Shown: one piece after another, positions 1 to 8,027 of the stretch | Position numbering within the stretch: position 1 is the stretch's first letter | Layout: every line of letters begins with the position of its first letter | Origin: JACVCS01 sp038328575 | GTDB taxonomy: Bacteria > Planctomycetota > Phycisphaerae > Phycisphaerales > UBA1924 | Direction of reading: 5' to 3' | DNA: 24,153 nucleotides | Assembly (NCBI GenBank): GCA_038328575.1 | Contig: JBBQMD010000044.1 | Coordinates: 1 to 24,153 of the forward strand | Made by a program: the position numbers and the translations under genes | Notes under the pieces: model-generated | Seen by the model: the letters and a program-made list of their open reading frames with translations, nothing else | Database searches by the model: none | Told to the model about the DNA's origin: nothing

Positions 1-396
1 TTCCATCGCGTGATCAAGGGCTTCATGGTGCAGACCGGCGGATTTTTGGTTGACATGAAGCAGAAGTCTGGTGATGCGCCGATCAAGAACGAGTGGAAGA
101 ACGGGCTCACCAATGTTCGTGGGAGCGTTGCCATGGCTCGCACGCAGGTGGCCGACTCTGCCTCCAGCCAGTTCTTCATCAACACCAAGGACAACTCGTT
201 CCTGAGCGAACCGCGCGATGGCGCGGGGTACGCGGTGTTCGGGCAGGTGGTCAAGGGAATGGACGTGGTGGATGCGATTGAGGGCGTAGCGACTACGACG
301 AAGTCGGGCCATGGCGATGTGCCGCGCGAGCCGGTGGTGATCACCAAGGCGCGGCGGAGCACGCCGGACGAGGTCGCGACGATCAAGGCCGTGTGA
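1..396 (+). CDS. Peptidyl-prolyl cis-trans isomerase, cyclophilin type (PpiB-like), 5'-truncated
   Basis: The reading frame is open from the first base, so the N-terminus lies outside the window. The 131 visible residues are the catalytic half of a cyclophilin, which isomerises X-Pro peptide bonds during protein folding. FHRVIKGFMVQTGG at the very start carries the catalytic Arg of the FHR motif. It is followed by MKQKSG, IKNEW, MARTQ, SSQFFIN and VFGQVVKGMDVVD, which match the order seen in E. coli PpiB rather than the longer GTGRGG loop of eukaryotic cyclophilins. Whether the protein is cytoplasmic or exported cannot be told because the signal region is missing. The next gene starts 246 nt downstream, so it probably ends its transcript here. 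Confidence 0.93.
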   Translation, partial: FHRVIKGFMVQTGGFLVDMKQKSGDAPIKNEWKNGLTNVRGSVAMARTQVADSASSQFFINTKDNSFLSEPRDGAGYAVFGQVVKGMDVVDAIEGVATTTKSGHGDVPREPVVITKARRSTPDEVATIKAV

Positions 397-520
397 TCGC
401 GTCGGGCCGATAACTGGGGGTTTGAGTCGTAGTCGAACACGCGACCTATGCGTGGCGCTTGCCCATTTTCACATGCGACGGTTCTCGAAGGCGATCTGCG
501 CGTGATCGGGCAAGGTTTGC

Positions 521-537
521 ACGCCGCGCGGCGTTTG
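521..537 (+). terminator. GC-rich palindrome, possible weak terminator after the cyclophilin gene
   Basis: ACGCCGCGCGGCGT (521-534) is a perfect palindrome that can fold into a 5-bp stem with a GCGC loop. It is followed by only three T residues. It lies about 125 nt after the cyclophilin stop. The T tract is poor, so a terminator role is only a possibility. It could equally be a protein-binding palindrome. Confidence 0.25.
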
Positions 538-642
538 CGCCCCTAGCATGCTGGCGTCTGTTTGCCGGAGTCGTGTCCGGCGATCAGGGCGTGCGCGTCA
601 GATCGCGCACGAGAGATCAAACTGGGAAGAAGGAGATAGTCA

Positions 643-1350
643 ATGAGCACTCGTTGTGTCTGCGCGATGGCGCTGGTCGCCTGCGGAGGTGGGGTTGCGC
701 TGGGCGTTGATGTGCCGTTTACTGAGGTGTTCGCGGCTGGTGCATCTGGCTGGCGCACCAGCGACACGATCACGCCGGCGACGTGGAACCCAGCTGGCGG
801 CGGGCTGCCGGACAGCGCCGGCTACATCTCCGCGACTCGATCGTTCGCAAACGACCCGGCGTCGGTGCAATCGCCTCCGGTGCTCGTCAACGCTCTGAAC
901 AGCGCGAACGCGTCGGGCGGCTCGCTCTTTGGGAACTGGGCGGCCAATGGCGTGACGTCGTTCTCGTTTGACTTCCGGCACAACGCGCCGGTCGCCCTCA
1001 CCGCCTTTGCGCGCTTCGCCCGCGCGGCCAACGCGCCGGGCGCGAGCGCCATCGGCCTAACGCCGGTGCAGCCGAACGTCTGGACCACGATCACGATCTC
1101 GATCAACCCGACCTCGCCAAACTTCGTGTCGTTTGAGGGGACCAACTTCAACACGGTGTTTGGCGTCGGCGCGGCGCCAAACTTCCTGGCGATCGGGCGG
1201 GTGCAACTGGGCGTGTTTGTGCCGCAGTCGCTGGCGTTTACGACGCCGACGTACACGTTTGACTTTGACAACGTGCGGATCATCCCGGGCGCTTCGGGCG
1301 CTGGGTTGATGGCACTGGGCATGCTCGGGGCGTCGCGCCGGCGTCGTTGA
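643..1350 (+). CDS. Exported protein with PEP-CTERM-like C-terminal sorting signal
   Basis: This 235-residue protein is rich in Ala, Asn, Thr and Ser, as secreted planctomycete proteins often are. An N-terminal hydrophobic stretch (residues about 5-21, with small residues at its end) looks like a signal peptide. The middle has alternating beta-type segments such as TSFSFDFRH, TTITISI and YTFDFDNVRI, which suggests a beta-sandwich domain. The last 22 residues (214-235) run IPGASGAGLMALGMLGASRR, then RR: a Pro-Gly start, a hydrophobic helix and an Arg cluster. This is the layout of PEP-CTERM/exosortase-type sorting signals, although the exact PEP triplet is absent. AGAAGGAGA at 628-636 is a strong ribosome binding site that fixes the ATG at 643. 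The gene stands alone between 246 nt and 152 nt gaps. The substrate or binding partner is unknown. Confidence 0.8.
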   Translation: MSTRCVCAMALVACGGGVALGVDVPFTEVFAAGASGWRTSDTITPATWNPAGGGLPDSAGYISATRSFANDPASVQSPPVLVNALNSANASGGSLFGNWAANGVTSFSFDFRHNAPVALTAFARFARAANAPGASAIGLTPVQPNVWTTITISINPTSPNFVSFEGTNFNTVFGVGAAPNFLAIGRVQLGVFVPQSLAFTTPTYTFDFDNVRIIPGASGAGLMALGMLGASRRRR

Positions 1351-1502
1351 TTCGCGCCCTGGATGCCAAGACGGATTGGTCGTGCTAGAGTGTGCCGCTG
1401 GGCTGCAATGGCCCAGACGGCTGCGATCGCCTAGGCGTGCGCTCGCGCCTGAACCGTCGCCGACGCATCGACTTTCGCCCCTAGATCGAGGACGAATCAC
1501 GA

Positions 1503-1883
1503 ATGGCTTCACCCGCAGACTGCGTCTATTCAGAGTCACACGAGTGGCATCGCGTGCAAGGTGACGTGCTCACGATCGGGCTGACACGCTACGCAGTGGA
1601 CGCGCTGACGGACGTGACGTTTGTCCAGCCCAAGCCGGTGGGGACGAAGGTCGCCAGCGGCGGGATCGTCGGCGAGGTCGAGTCGGTCAAGACCACAAGC
1701 GACATCTACTCCGGGGCGGGCGGCGAAGTAGTCGAGGTGAATAAAGCCGTTGTCGAGGATCCTTCATTGTTGAACAAGGATCCGAGCGCAAACTGGCTGG
1801 TGAAGCTCAAGGTGAGCGATCCGTCGGGCCTGGGCAAACTGATGAATGCCGAGGCGTATGACAAGAAGTATCCGACGGGTTGA
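1503..1883 (+). CDS. gcvH: Glycine cleavage system H protein
   Basis: GcvH is the small lipoyl carrier that shuttles the aminomethyl group between the P, T and L proteins of the glycine cleavage complex. The 126-residue product has the family's usual length and fold signature. YSESHEWHRV (9-18) is the standard N-terminal strand, GLTRYAVDALTDVTFV matches GITdyAq..LGdivfV, and VGEVESVKTTSDIYSG carries the lipoylated lysine at position 63 in the ESVK(T/A) motif. LLNKDP and NWLVKLKV complete the domain. Asp occurs where many homologues have Leu-Gly, a small deviation. An extended -10-like TGCTAGAGT lies at 1383-1391, without a convincing -35. No gcvT or gcvP is nearby. The lipoyl lysine is present, so the protein should work as a carrier, either for a glycine cleavage system encoded elsewhere or for another lipoyl pathway. 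Confidence 0.95.
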   Translation: MASPADCVYSESHEWHRVQGDVLTIGLTRYAVDALTDVTFVQPKPVGTKVASGGIVGEVESVKTTSDIYSGAGGEVVEVNKAVVEDPSLLNKDPSANWLVKLKVSDPSGLGKLMNAEAYDKKYPTG

Positions 1884-1982
1884 GCCGGGGCGATGCTGGC
1901 GTTTGCGGGCGGGTGAGTGCGTGTTCGCCGGTGTGCTGGGCGAGGGCCGTTTCGGCCGTGGGCGGTCTTCCAAGCGAGACTT

Positions 1983-2828
1983 ATGAAGTTGGAGGGTGCG
2001 AGCACAACATCGGGATTGACTGGTACGATGGGCGGCGAGCCGGCGGCGGTGAACGGAGCCGCACCGGGCACTAGGCACGCGGGGACGACGCTCGTCCGCT
2101 GCGCTGGCGTACACAAGGCGTACGACCTGGGCGATACGCAGGTGGCGGCGCTTCGCGGCGTAGACCTTGTCATCGATGAGCCCGGCTTCTTTGCCATCAT
2201 GGGGCCCAGCGGCTCGGGCAAGAGCACGCTGCTGCATCTGCTGGCGGCGCTGGATTCACCGGACGCCGGCACGGTCGAAATCAACGGCATCGATCTCTCG
2301 GGCATGAGCGACAAAGAGCTCACGTCCTTTCGACGCACCAAGATCGGCATCGTCTTCCAACAGTTCAACCTGATCCCCACGTTGACCGCGATCGAGAACG
2401 TGCGGCTGCCAGCGATGCTGGCCGGGACCGACGACACGGAGGTTGGGCGGCGCGCTGAGGAGTTGCTTAACCGCCTCGGGCTTTCGGGGCGGTCCGAACA
2501 TCGACCCGATGCGCTGAGCGGCGGCGAGCAGCAGCGGGTAGCGATTGCAAGGGCGCTGCTGTTTAAGCCGCGGATCTTGTACGCCGATGAGCCGACGGGG
2601 AACCTGGATAGCACGAGCAGCAAGCGGCTGTGGGCGCTGCTGAAAGAGATCGCAAGCGAACAGCAACTGACGATCGTGATGGTGACGCACGAACCGAGCG
2701 CGGCAGTGAACTGCAAGCGGGTGTTCGTGCTGACCGACGGTGTCGTCCGCGGAATCATCGAAGTGGAGAACATGGATGCGGGCGGCATGGCGACTCGCTA
2801 CCAACAGCTTGTCTCAGCGGTTTCTTAG
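1983..2828 (+). CDS. ABC transporter ATP-binding protein, LolD/MacB type
   Basis: This is the ATPase of a type VII (MacB/LolCDE-like) ABC system. With the ATG at 1983 it has 281 residues. Walker A GPSGSGKST is at 74-82, the Q-loop Gln at 126, the signature LSGGEQQR at 178-185, Walker B ILYADEP at 198-204 with catalytic Glu203, and the H-loop His at 236. FFAIMGPSGSGKSTLLHLLA and ADEPTGNLDS are the hallmark of the LolD/MacB/FtsE group. The N-terminal 35 or so residues before the ABC fold look unstructured. No good ribosome binding site precedes 1983, and an in-frame ATG at 2028 or GTG at 1917 could be the true start. The 3' end overlaps the permease gene by 53 nt, so the two are surely made together. 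The substrate (lipoprotein, drug or peptide) cannot be told from sequence. Confidence 0.93.
   Translation: MKLEGASTTSGLTGTMGGEPAAVNGAAPGTRHAGTTLVRCAGVHKAYDLGDTQVAALRGVDLVIDEPGFFAIMGPSGSGKSTLLHLLAALDSPDAGTVEINGIDLSGMSDKELTSFRRTKIGIVFQQFNLIPTLTAIENVRLPAMLAGTDDTEVGRRAEELLNRLGLSGRSEHRPDALSGGEQQRVAIARALLFKPRILYADEPTGNLDSTSSKRLWALLKEIASEQQLTIVMVTHEPSAAVNCKRVFVLTDGVVRGIIEVENMDAGGMATRYQQLVSAVS
2765..2768 (+). promoter_or_regulatory. Ribosome binding site for the ABC permease, inside the ATPase gene
   Basis: GGAG at 2765-2768 sits 7 nt before the ATG at 2776. It decides that start over an in-frame GTG at 2740. The site lies within the coding sequence of the ATPase. Confidence 0.6.
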
Positions 2829-5547
2829 GACCGGGCTCCTGGTGTGCTCGGTTGCGCTGTGCGCATCGCTCATCGTGGCGGTCTCGTGCGCGATGGCGTC
2901 GCTGAACCGTGCGGTGGAGACGCGGATCGAGGAAACGGTCGGCGCGGCGGACGCGCGCGTGGATCGGCGACGGAGCGTCGTGCAGACCTTTGATCTCTCG
3001 GTTGCCAGCGACGTTGCGAAGTGGCCGGGCGTGGCGCTGGCGGTGCCGAAGTTGCAACGCGCCGCCGATGCGCTGCCGAAGAAGGCCGCGCCTGCCAGAC
3101 CGGGTGAAGCGGCGGTGCCGGGGGGCGCGAGGTCGAACGCTGAGGGACAGACAGTCGCGGCGCCGGGGAAGAGCCCGATCTTCAACCCGCTGGCTGGCCT
3201 GCTGCGGTCCGGGCAAACGCCGGCGGTGCGTCTCACGCTCAGCGGCATCGACCCCGAACGCGAGCAACGCCTGCGGCCGCTCAAGGTGCTGCGCGGCAAG
3301 GCACTCTCCGGGCTTGACGAGGTCGTGCTGGAGCAGAATACCGCGACGAAACTCGGGGTGGATGTCGGCGACAGCGTGACGCTCACTCTGGGCAAGCCGG
3401 CCTCGCCGCTCAAGGTGGTGGGCATCGTTCAGCAGCCGGGGCTCAGCGCGATCTTCGAGAAGCTTGGCGCGTTCGTGACGCTTCCGACGATCTGGAAGCT
3501 CGCGGGCCAGGGCGAGCAGATCAGCGAGATCGACATCGTGCTCGCACCGGGCACCGATGCGGAGAAATGGGTTGCGCAGAACCTGCCCCGCCTCGCGCCC
3601 TCGCCCGGGCTTGTGCTTGATGTGAGCGCGAAGATCTCTGCGGGGTTTCAGCAGAACGTGCGGAGCAATCAGATCGGCTTCACGATGGCGAGCGTGCTGG
3701 CGTTTCTCGCCGCGGCGTTCATTATCACCACCGGGCTGACCACGAGCGTGACCGAGCGCACGCGCGAGCTCTCGGTGCTTCGCTGCATCGGCGGAACAAA
3801 GTTTCAGCTCGCGGCTTCGCAGGTGCTTGTCGGCTTCCTCGTGGGATTGATCGGCGGGGTGATCGGCGTGCCGCTGGGCGCGTTCGGCTCGTGGGCGATG
3901 GTGCAGATCTTCCACGAGCAGTTGCCGGCGGGCTTCTCGCTGAGCGGGCTGGGCATCGTGCTGGGGATGGGCGGCTCGGTCATGTCCGGCGTCATCGGCG
4001 GGCTCTGGCCGGCAATCGCGGCGTCTCGCGTCAGCCCGCTTGAAGGCCTTAGCGTCCGCTCGCGACCCATTGCAGGCAAGTGGTTCTGGCTCTCGCTCGT
4101 CGTGGGCCTCGCGCTTCTGGGCGTTCACGCAGTGATCGTCGGCGTGCTGTCAAATGCGGAGTCCACGTTCTGGCTCTATGTGTTCCTGGGCGTGCCTTGC
4201 CTCATGGCTGGCTACTTCATGCTGAGCGTGCCGGTGACTCGCCTGGTCGCGATCGTCTTCGCCGGGCCGATGTCGAGCGTGCTGCGGCTGCCCGGGCGGA
4301 TGCTCTCGGGCACGCTCCGGGCGACGCCTTATCGGCACGGGTACACCGCGGGGGCGATGATGCTCGGGCTGGCGCTGATGGTTGCGATCTGGACGAACGG
4401 TCGCGCAGTGATGCGCGACTGGTTGGATCAGCTCGAGGTGCCCGACGCGTTTGCGGTTGGTCTGTTCGCGTATCCGGAAGAGACGCTCGCGAAGATCCGG
4501 GCGGTGGACGGCATCAAGTCCGCGACACCGATCTCGCTCCTGCCGGTCGATCTGCCGGCGAACAAGGCGCAGGGCGTGCAGGGGCTGAACAAGTTTCAGA
4601 CGAGCTTTATCGGGTTTGAGCCGCGCGAGTTCTTCTCGATGACCGCGCTGAAGTGGGAGATGCCGACCGATGCGCCGTCGATCGAGCGTGCGAAGCAGCG
4701 TCTGGCCGAGGGCGGGGCGATCATTGTCTCGCGCGAGTTCCTGGTGAACCGAGACATCCCGCTGGGCGGGACGATCGAGATCAAGTCCGGCAACAACAAG
4801 GCGATCTTCGAGGTCGTCGGCGTAGTGCGCTCGCCCGGGCTTGACGTCGTCAGCAAGTTCTATCAGGTCGGCGAGGGGATGAACGATCAAGCGGTCAACA
4901 GCGTCTTCGGCTCTCGTGAGGACCTCAAGAACAAGTTCAACTTCACGGCGTGGAACCTCATTCAGATCGCCTTCAGCGACGAAGTGAAAGCGGTCGCAGA
5001 GCGCAAGCCGCCGCCGGGGCCGACTGCGCGCGGGCCGGACGTGGTGCTTGGCGACGTGCGCTCGCTCCTGGGCCTGGGCATACTTGAGATCGGCTCGGCG
5101 CTCGAGATCAAGGACAAGATCCGCGAGGTGATCAGCGGGACGCTGCTCGTTGCCAGCGTGGTGGCGATTGGCGCAATGGTGATCTCGTGCTTCGCGGTTG
5201 CGAACTTGATCGTCGCGGGGATTCAGGCGCGCCAGTTTGAGTTCGGCGTGCTGCGTGCGGTGGGCTCGCCGCGCTGGCTGCTGGGGCGGCTGGTGATCGG
5301 CGAGGCGCTGGTGATCGGGATCGCGTCGTGCCTGCTGGGCACCGCTATGGGCATGCAGGGTGCCTGGGGCGGGCAGAAGCTCTACCAGATCATCATCGGC
5401 ATTGTCGTGCAAGTGCATCCGCCCTGGGGAGCGATCGCAGCGGGCTGTGGCGCAGTGCTGGGAATCACGCTGCTGGCGACGCTCCCGGCCGCCATGCGGC
5501 TGGTCAATCGCCCACCGCGGGCGCTGCTAGGGGCGATGAAGGGTTGA
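2776..5547 (+). CDS. ABC transporter permease, double FtsX/MacB type
   Basis: This 923-residue inner-membrane protein forms the partner of the ATPase that overlaps its start. The N-terminus is a short basic amphipathic helix (RAAWRLATNSLSQRFLRTG), then TM1 (about 20-41), then a soluble region of about 255 residues resembling a MacB-type periplasmic domain. TM helices follow near 298-320, 350-372, 395-420, 435-458, 464-495 and 521-543, then a second soluble domain (about 545-780), and three more near 785-815, 836-864 and 883-908. The two cytoplasmic coupling motifs VLRCIGGTKFQL (about 333) and VLRAVGSPRWLL (about 824) show an internal duplication of the FtsX domain. This roughly 10-TM layout is that of large YbbP-like permeases rather than the 4-TM MacB or LolC. 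A Pro/Ala-rich stretch (about residues 105-140) in the first soluble domain is probably a linker. No membrane-fusion or outer-membrane partner is encoded next to it. Confidence 0.92.
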   Translation: MRAAWRLATNSLSQRFLRTGLLVCSVALCASLIVAVSCAMASLNRAVETRIEETVGAADARVDRRRSVVQTFDLSVASDVAKWPGVALAVPKLQRAADALPKKAAPARPGEAAVPGGARSNAEGQTVAAPGKSPIFNPLAGLLRSGQTPAVRLTLSGIDPEREQRLRPLKVLRGKALSGLDEVVLEQNTATKLGVDVGDSVTLTLGKPASPLKVVGIVQQPGLSAIFEKLGAFVTLPTIWKLAGQGEQISEIDIVLAPGTDAEKWVAQNLPRLAPSPGLVLDVSAKISAGFQQNVRSNQIGFTMASVLAFLAAAFIITTGLTTSVTERTRELSVLRCIGGTKFQLAASQVLVGFLVGLIGGVIGVPLGAFGSWAMVQIFHEQLPAGFSLSGLGIVLGMGGSVMSGVIGGLWPAIAASRVSPLEGLSVRSRPIAGKWFWLSLVVGLALLGVHAVIVGVLSNAESTFWLYVFLGVPCLMAGYFMLSVPVTRLVAIVFAGPMSSVLRLPGRMLSGTLRATPYRHGYTAGAMMLGLALMVAIWTNGRAVMRDWLDQLEVPDAFAVGLFAYPEETLAKIRAVDGIKSATPISLLPVDLPANKAQGVQGLNKFQTSFIGFEPREFFSMTALKWEMPTDAPSIERAKQRLAEGGAIIVSREFLVNRDIPLGGTIEIKSGNNKAIFEVVGVVRSPGLDVVSKFYQVGEGMNDQAVNSVFGSREDLKNKFNFTAWNLIQIAFSDEVKAVAERKPPPGPTARGPDVVLGDVRSLLGLGILEIGSALEIKDKIREVISGTLLVASVVAIGAMVISCFAVANLIVAGIQARQFEFGVLRAVGSPRWLLGRLVIGEALVIGIASCLLGTAMGMQGAWGGQKLYQIIIGIVVQVHPPWGAIAAGCGAVLGITLLATLPAAMRLVNRPPRALLGAMKG

Positions 5548-5627
5548 CGCGGCGGGAGCGGCGGTCTTCAGCGGTCAGTCAATCGTTTGCAGTTGTCAGC
5601 AGGGCTGGCGCGCTCGTATCGCGATGA

Positions 5628-5647
5628 GATGATCACGCACGATCATC
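5628..5647. terminator. Short inverted repeat in the convergent gap
   Basis: GATGATC (5628-5634) and GATCATC (5641-5647) form a 7-bp stem with a 6-nt loop. It lies between the convergent permease and FmdB-type genes and overlaps the stop codon of the latter. There is no T tract on either side, so termination is only a weak suggestion. Confidence 0.2.
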
Positions 5648-6092
5648 CCTTGCGCTTCGACTTGCCAGACTTTGTTGACTTCCTCGAACTGGTTCTGGCC
5701 TTCTCGGTCGGCGCGGGCGCGGACGTGCTCGGCTTTGCTTGTGACTCAGGCTTGGGGGTGCTCGTTTTTCCGGCGTCAGATGCGGGCGTCGCGGCGGAGC
5801 CGGCGGGCGCCTTCGAGTCAGGTGCCGTCTTGCCGCTCTTGTCGGAGTTCGACGATGCCGAGTCGCTGGCGGCTTTCTTGTCCGCTTCCGCGGCTTTGGT
5901 GTACGACTCGGATCGATAATCGGTCTGATAGAAGCCGCCGCCCTTGAACATCACTGCGGCGCCGATTCCGAAGAGGCGTTCGAGCTTCTTCTTGCCGCAC
6001 GACGGGCACTTCTTCAGGGGGTCCGCAGTGATGGATTGATACTGCTCGAAGAGATGGCCGCAGGCTTTGCACTTGTATTCGTAGGTGGGCAT
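5643..6092 (-). CDS. FmdB-family zinc ribbon protein with disordered Lys/Ser/Ala tail
   Basis: The N-terminus MPTYEYKCKACGH is the FmdB (CxxC_CXXC_SSSS) zinc ribbon. Cys8, Cys11, Cys29 and Cys32 are the four ligands, with CPSCGK forming the second knuckle, followed by LERLFGIGAAVMFKGGGFYQTDYRS. This last piece is the part shared by nearly all FmdB proteins. After residue about 65 the remaining 85 residues are low-complexity Ala/Ser/Lys/Pro/Thr, ending in a basic SRKSTKSGKSKRKG. Family function is poorly known: regulatory and rRNA- or ribosome-linked roles have been suggested. The basic tail would suit nucleic-acid contact, which is inference. The gene begins 15 nt after grpE and is probably co-transcribed with dnaJ and grpE, tying it to protein quality control. 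Confidence 0.92.
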   Translation of the reverse strand: MPTYEYKCKACGHLFEQYQSITADPLKKCPSCGKKKLERLFGIGAAVMFKGGGFYQTDYRSESYTKAAEADKKAASDSASSNSDKSGKTAPDSKAPAGSAATPASDAGKTSTPKPESQAKPSTSAPAPTEKARTSSRKSTKSGKSKRKG

Positions 6093-6107
6093 CGGGCGGT
6101 CTCGGAT

Positions 6108-6692
6108 TCAGGCGGAGGCGGGAGCAGAGCCGGCGGGCGCGACGGCGACCTGCGCCGGGCGCACGAGTCTGCCATCGATCTCAAAGCCGGGGCGCAGAGT
6201 CATCGTGACGTTGCCGGGCTGCACGCCCTCACCGGGCTGGTGCATGATTGCTTCGTGGCGGTGGGCGTCAAAGGCGTCGTTCGGCTGGGGGTTGACGACC
6301 AGCGCTCCGTTGGCCGAGAGCACGCGAAGGAGCTCGTCCTTGATCAGGCGCACGCCGTCTAGCACTTGCTTGGCGGTGACCTTGTCGGTGTCGTGAAGCA
6401 GCGCCATGTCGAAGTGGTCGATGACGGGCACGACGGATTGCAGCACGCCGCGAACGCCCTGCTGGCGTGCATCGCGCTCGTTGAGCGCGGCGCGGCGCTG
6501 GTAGTTCTGGAAGTCCGCGAGAGCACGCTTGTGCGCGTCCTGCGCCTCATCGCGCGCGGCTTTGGCGACCTCAAGCTGCGTCTGGAGCTCCTCGATGAGC
6601 TCGTTGGTCTCGTCGACAATGCGGTGGCGGGTGCCGATGTCCTGGTTCGGGTCATCCGAGGGCGTCGGCGGGTTTTTTGGTGGATCGATCAT
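6108..6692 (-). CDS. grpE: GrpE, nucleotide exchange factor of DnaK
   Basis: GrpE releases ADP from DnaK to reset the Hsp70 cycle. With the ATG at 6692 the protein has 194 residues, the usual length. Its layout is a Pro/Asp-rich disordered N-terminus (1-20), a long coiled coil (about 28-80) with ADFQNYQRRA at 59-68, then PVIDHFDMAL (89-98), and the beta-wing domain with NPQPNDAFDAHRHEAI (134-149) and GFEIDGRLVRPAQVAV (169-184). GAGG about 8 nt before the ATG supports this start over a longer frame beginning at 6779. It lies 104 nt after dnaJ and 15 nt before the FmdB gene. Its partner dnaK is not in the window, so it must be encoded elsewhere. Confidence 0.96.
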   Translation of the reverse strand: MIDPPKNPPTPSDDPNQDIGTRHRIVDETNELIEELQTQLEVAKAARDEAQDAHKRALADFQNYQRRAALNERDARQQGVRGVLQSVVPVIDHFDMALLHDTDKVTAKQVLDGVRLIKDELLRVLSANGALVVNPQPNDAFDAHRHEAIMHQPGEGVQPGNVTMTLRPGFEIDGRLVRPAQVAVAPAGSAPASA

Positions 6693-6796
6693 GCGTGATC
6701 CTCGGGGTCGAGGGCGGGAACCTGTGGAATAAGATCCGGGAACGGAACTGGTCTGAGCGTGGTCATCGCTGCGTGACACTCAATCAAGAGAGTCCG

Positions 6797-7963
6797 TCAG
6801 CCCTTAAAGATCTTCTTAAAGAACGAGCTGTTTGAGTCCGGCTGCACGGCTTGGCTTTCGGTCGCGGCGAAGTCGCGGAGAAGCTTTTCCTGTGCCGACG
6901 TGAGCTTCTTGGGGACAACGACTTTGACGATGACGACCAGGTCGCCCTTGTCGGCGTTGTTGCGAACATCGGGAAGTCCGCGACCTGGAATGCGAAAGAT
7001 GTCGCCGAACTGGGTAGCCCGCGGGATCAAGAGCTTCTCGCGTTCGTGATCGATCGTGGGCACTTCGAGCTCGGCGCCGAGCGCCGCCTGGGTGTAGGCG
7101 ATCGGCATCTCGAGGACCAGATCGTTGGCATCGCGTTGAAAGACCTTGTGATCGCGCACGCGCACAACGACCATGAGGTCGCCCCGCACACCTTCGCCGG
7201 ACGGCGAATCCTCCGGCTGCGGCGGCTCGCCCTCGCTGCGCACGCGCACCGCCTGCCCGTCGTTGATCCCGGGCGGGATGCGGACCGAGAGCTTGCGTTG
7301 CTTGCTGACGCGACCGCGCCCCTTGCAGCCGGGGCAGAACTCCTTGATGACGCTGCCGCGCCCGCGGCAGGACGGGCAGGCAGTGACCATACGGAACATG
7401 CCGCCCAGCCCGTTCTGCTGGACCTTGCCCTGGCCGGCGCACGTCGGGCATTGCACGGGCTTGCTGCCGGCCTTAGCGCCGGAGCCGGAGCACTTCTCGC
7501 AGACATCCATGCGTGCAAAGTCGACGGTGGTTTCGACGCCAGCGTGTACATCCTCAAGCGTGATCGCGACTTGGGTTTCCAGGTCGTAGCCGCGCGCGGG
7601 TCCGCGTGAGCGCCCGCGCCCCCCGCCGCCGCCACCAAACGGACCGGCGCCGCCGAAGATGTCGGCGAACATCGAGAAGATGTCGTTGGGGTCCATGCGG
7701 CTGAAGTCGTGCGTCGCGGCGCCGCCGGAGGAGCGCAGCCCCTCGTGACCGTACTGGTTGTAGATCTTGCGTTTCTGTTCGTCGGCGAGGACCTCGTACG
7801 CCGCGGCGGCTTCCTTGAACTTGTGCTCAGCCTCGGCATCGCCCGGGTTGCGGTCCGGGTGATACTTCATGGCGAGGCGGCGATACGCACGCTTGACCTC
7901 GTCGGCGTCAACCGTGCGCTCGATGCCGAGAATCTCGTAATAGTCGCGTTGAGTTGGGGGCAT
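6797..7963 (-). CDS. dnaJ: DnaJ, Hsp40 co-chaperone
   Basis: DnaJ delivers unfolded clients to DnaK and stimulates its ATPase. This 388-residue copy is a full type I Hsp40. The J domain is at about 7-72 with HPD at 35-37. A Gly/Phe-rich linker (about 103-125) includes a GGGGGG run. Four zinc-finger repeats follow: CEKCSGSG (155), CPTCAGQG (172), CPSCRGRG (197) and CPGCKGRG (210). The C-terminal client-binding domains include VRIPPGINDGQAVRV and IPGRGLPDV. The start is placed at the ATG at 7963, because MPPTQRDYYEILGI begins directly with the J domain, whereas the 17 residues upstream in frame look like untranslated leader. No clear ribosome binding site precedes it. The gene is preceded by a strong terminator, so it likely has its own promoter in the 65 nt between that hairpin and the start. 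It is followed by grpE. Confidence 0.97.
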   Translation of the reverse strand: MPPTQRDYYEILGIERTVDADEVKRAYRRLAMKYHPDRNPGDAEAEHKFKEAAAAYEVLADEQKRKIYNQYGHEGLRSSGGAATHDFSRMDPNDIFSMFADIFGGAGPFGGGGGGRGRSRGPARGYDLETQVAITLEDVHAGVETTVDFARMDVCEKCSGSGAKAGSKPVQCPTCAGQGKVQQNGLGGMFRMVTACPSCRGRGSVIKEFCPGCKGRGRVSKQRKLSVRIPPGINDGQAVRVRSEGEPPQPEDSPSGEGVRGDLMVVVRVRDHKVFQRDANDLVLEMPIAYTQAALGAELEVPTIDHEREKLLIPRATQFGDIFRIPGRGLPDVRNNADKGDLVVIVKVVVPKKLTSAQEKLLRDFAATESQAVQPDSNSSFFKKIFKG

Positions 7964-8027
7964 GGAGGTCACCACGGGCTGCGAGAGGGCCGACCTGAAC
8001 GCACGAACGCACACTGTCGCGGAAGAA

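Noticed and set aside
459..710. A small Arg-rich frame between the cyclophilin and PEP-CTERM-like genes.
   Set aside because: It has no ribosome binding site, overlaps the next gene and has random-looking composition.
1945..1957. A small hairpin, GGCCG-TTT-CGGCC, before the ABC ATPase gene.
   Set aside because: The 5-bp stem has no T tract and could be chance in GC-rich sequence.
2755..4128. A 457-codon minus-strand frame opposite the ABC permease.
   Set aside because: Its composition is dominated by Arg, His, Asp and Ala, it lacks a ribosome binding site, and it mirrors the permease codons.
4150..5418. A 422-codon minus-strand frame opposite the permease's second half.
   Set aside because: It is the same kind of antisense shadow, with no motifs.
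6851..7609. A 252-codon + strand frame opposite dnaJ.
   Set aside because: It is antisense to the DnaJ zinc-finger region and shows no domain.
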